Both the position numbers and the translations under genes were made by a program. Below are positions 63,194-64,000 of a DNA stretch of 64,000 bases, piece after piece. The notes beneath the pieces were generated by a model. That model was not told where the DNA came from. It ran no database searches and saw nothing but the letters and a program-made list of their open reading frames with translations. How positions within the stretch are numbered: position 1 is the stretch's first letter; each line of letters opens with the position of its first letter. The stretch is from Bacteroidota bacterium. GTDB taxonomy: Bacteria > Bacteroidota > Bacteroidia > J057 > JADKCL01. The stretch spans positions 124,001-188,000 of the forward strand of contig JADKCL010000016.1 of the NCBI GenBank assembly GCA_016718825.1. The letters run 5' to 3'.

Positions 63194-64000
63194 ATGGCGA
63201 TCGTCATTCAGAACATCATCAAAGGCTTCGGCGAAAAGCAGGTGCTCAAAGGCATCAGCCTCAGACTTGAGCAAGGCAAGGTCAACATGATCATTGGCGC
63301 GAGCGGTAGTGGCAAGTCGGTCATGCTCAAATGCATCGTCGGATTGATGAAGCCCGATGGTGGCTCGATCAAATACGACGACGTGGATTTCCTCTCAGCC
63401 AACTTCAAGGAAGTCAGGGAATTGCGGAAAAACATGGGAATGCTGTTTCAGTATTCGGCCTTGTTTGACTCGATGACCGTCGAGGAAAATGTCGGCTTTC
63501 CCTTGAAATTGTACACCAAATTGTCGGCCAAGGAGATCAAAAAACAGGTTCAATCCTGCCTTGACCGCGTGAATATGACCGGTACCAACCACTTGTTTCC
63601 CGCAGAATTGTCGGGCGGCATGATGAAAAGGGTCGGTATCGCCCGTGCGATTGTACTGAATCCCAAGTATCTTTTTTGCGACGAACCCAATTCGGGCCTT
63701 GACCCTTTGACTTCGAAGGTGATCGATGAGCTGATTCAAGACATTACGGCAGAATACAATACCTGTACCGTTGTGGTCTCCCACGACATGAACTCGGTGA
63801 TCAACATCAGCGACAACATCATGTTCCTGCACAAGGGCCAAAAGGAATGGGAAGGTGACAAGCGTGCGATTATGCATTCGGGGAATGACAGCCTTGACAA
63901 GTTTGTCTTTGTTTCTGACCTGATCAACCGAGACTTGTTTGCCAATGGCCCAAATGCTCCGAAGGATTTGCCAGATTTGGAGAAAAAAGAGGCGGAAAAG
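63194..64000 (+). CDS. mlaF: MlaF-type ABC transporter ATPase (3' truncated by window edge)
   Basis: The frame is open to the last base (269 codons seen). Walker A GASGSGKS is at residues 35-42, the Q-loop in MGMLFQYSALFDSMTV, the signature LSGGMMKRVGIARAI near 140, Walker B YLFCDEPNSGLDP near 160 and the H-loop VVSHDM near 193. MLFQ-SALFDS and EPxSGLDP are typical of MlaF. It energises the permease encoded just upstream. The tail (LPDLEKKEAEK) is charged and the stop lies beyond the window. Confidence 0.93.
   Translation, partial: MAIVIQNIIKGFGEKQVLKGISLRLEQGKVNMIIGASGSGKSVMLKCIVGLMKPDGGSIKYDDVDFLSANFKEVRELRKNMGMLFQYSALFDSMTVEENVGFPLKLYTKLSAKEIKKQVQSCLDRVNMTGTNHLFPAELSGGMMKRVGIARAIVLNPKYLFCDEPNSGLDPLTSKVIDELIQDITAEYNTCTVVVSHDMNSVINISDNIMFLHKGQKEWEGDKRAIMHSGNDSLDKFVFVSDLINRDLFANGPNAPKDLPDLEKKEAEK

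Overview
The window is a chromosomal piece of a Bacteroidota bacterium. The evidence is a SusC/SusD pair, secreted repeat proteins with C-terminal type IX secretion (T9SS) sorting signals, SprB repeats, promoters of the TTG-N20-TAnnTTTG type, and an alternative complex III plus cytochrome oxidase supercluster. The mix (ACIII with two COX3 proteins, DUF420, DUF983, two SCO proteins, very large adhesin-like proteins) looks like the Saprospiria/Chitinophagia side of the phylum, but the sequence alone does not fix the genus. No rRNA, tRNA, CRISPR array or transposase gene was recognised.

Layout. 1-16 kb: the end of one gene, a SusC/SusD outer-membrane uptake pair, a lipoprotein, a small secreted protein, a giant secreted protein with about 12 copies of a beta-sandwich-like repeat ending in a T9SS signal (read as two frames because of a one-base lesion), and a TPR-like cytoplasmic protein. 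17-26 kb: YaaA, an elongation factor G homologue (also split by one base), a PKD/SprB T9SS protein, a GT-C membrane glycosyltransferase-like protein, an SDR dehydrogenase and a WYL regulator. 26-31 kb: two duplicated small Cys-rich genes preceded by an 8+5+8 inverted repeat that recurs a third time, a permuted papain-like (YiiX type) protein, and a family of NTF2-like/DUF4878-type lipoproteins, three of them in tandem with signs of gene conversion. 31-36 kb: cystathionine beta-synthase, a triple-LysM protein, an O-antigen-ligase-like protein and DUF983.

36-54.4 kb, all on the minus strand, is the respiratory supercluster. In transcription order it is actA-B-C-D-E-F (alternative complex III, quinol oxidation), ctaC (COX2 with an N-terminal cytochrome c domain), ctaD (COX1), ctaA and ctaB (heme A synthesis), two COX3 genes, COX4, two SCO-type copper chaperones (one without the metal-binding His), DUF420, a small CPMC membrane protein and DUF983. 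Together they build and assemble a quinol-to-oxygen electron transfer chain. A 10+3+10 palindrome lies just upstream of actA.

55-64 kb: a DUF4013 protein, a two-gene Septu-like (PtuA ATPase plus PtuB HNH nuclease) anti-phage module, ispG carrying an in-frame heptamer/palindrome insertion and a one-base lesion near its start, another SDR protein, a row of small membrane proteins (three of them PLDc_N-like paralogues), and the start of an MlaE/MlaF lipid-transport operon that runs off the window.

At least five apparent single-base frameshifts interrupt otherwise well-conserved proteins. Most lie in or beside short homopolymers, so draft-quality sequence errors are the simplest explanation and should be excluded before any of these genes is called a pseudogene.
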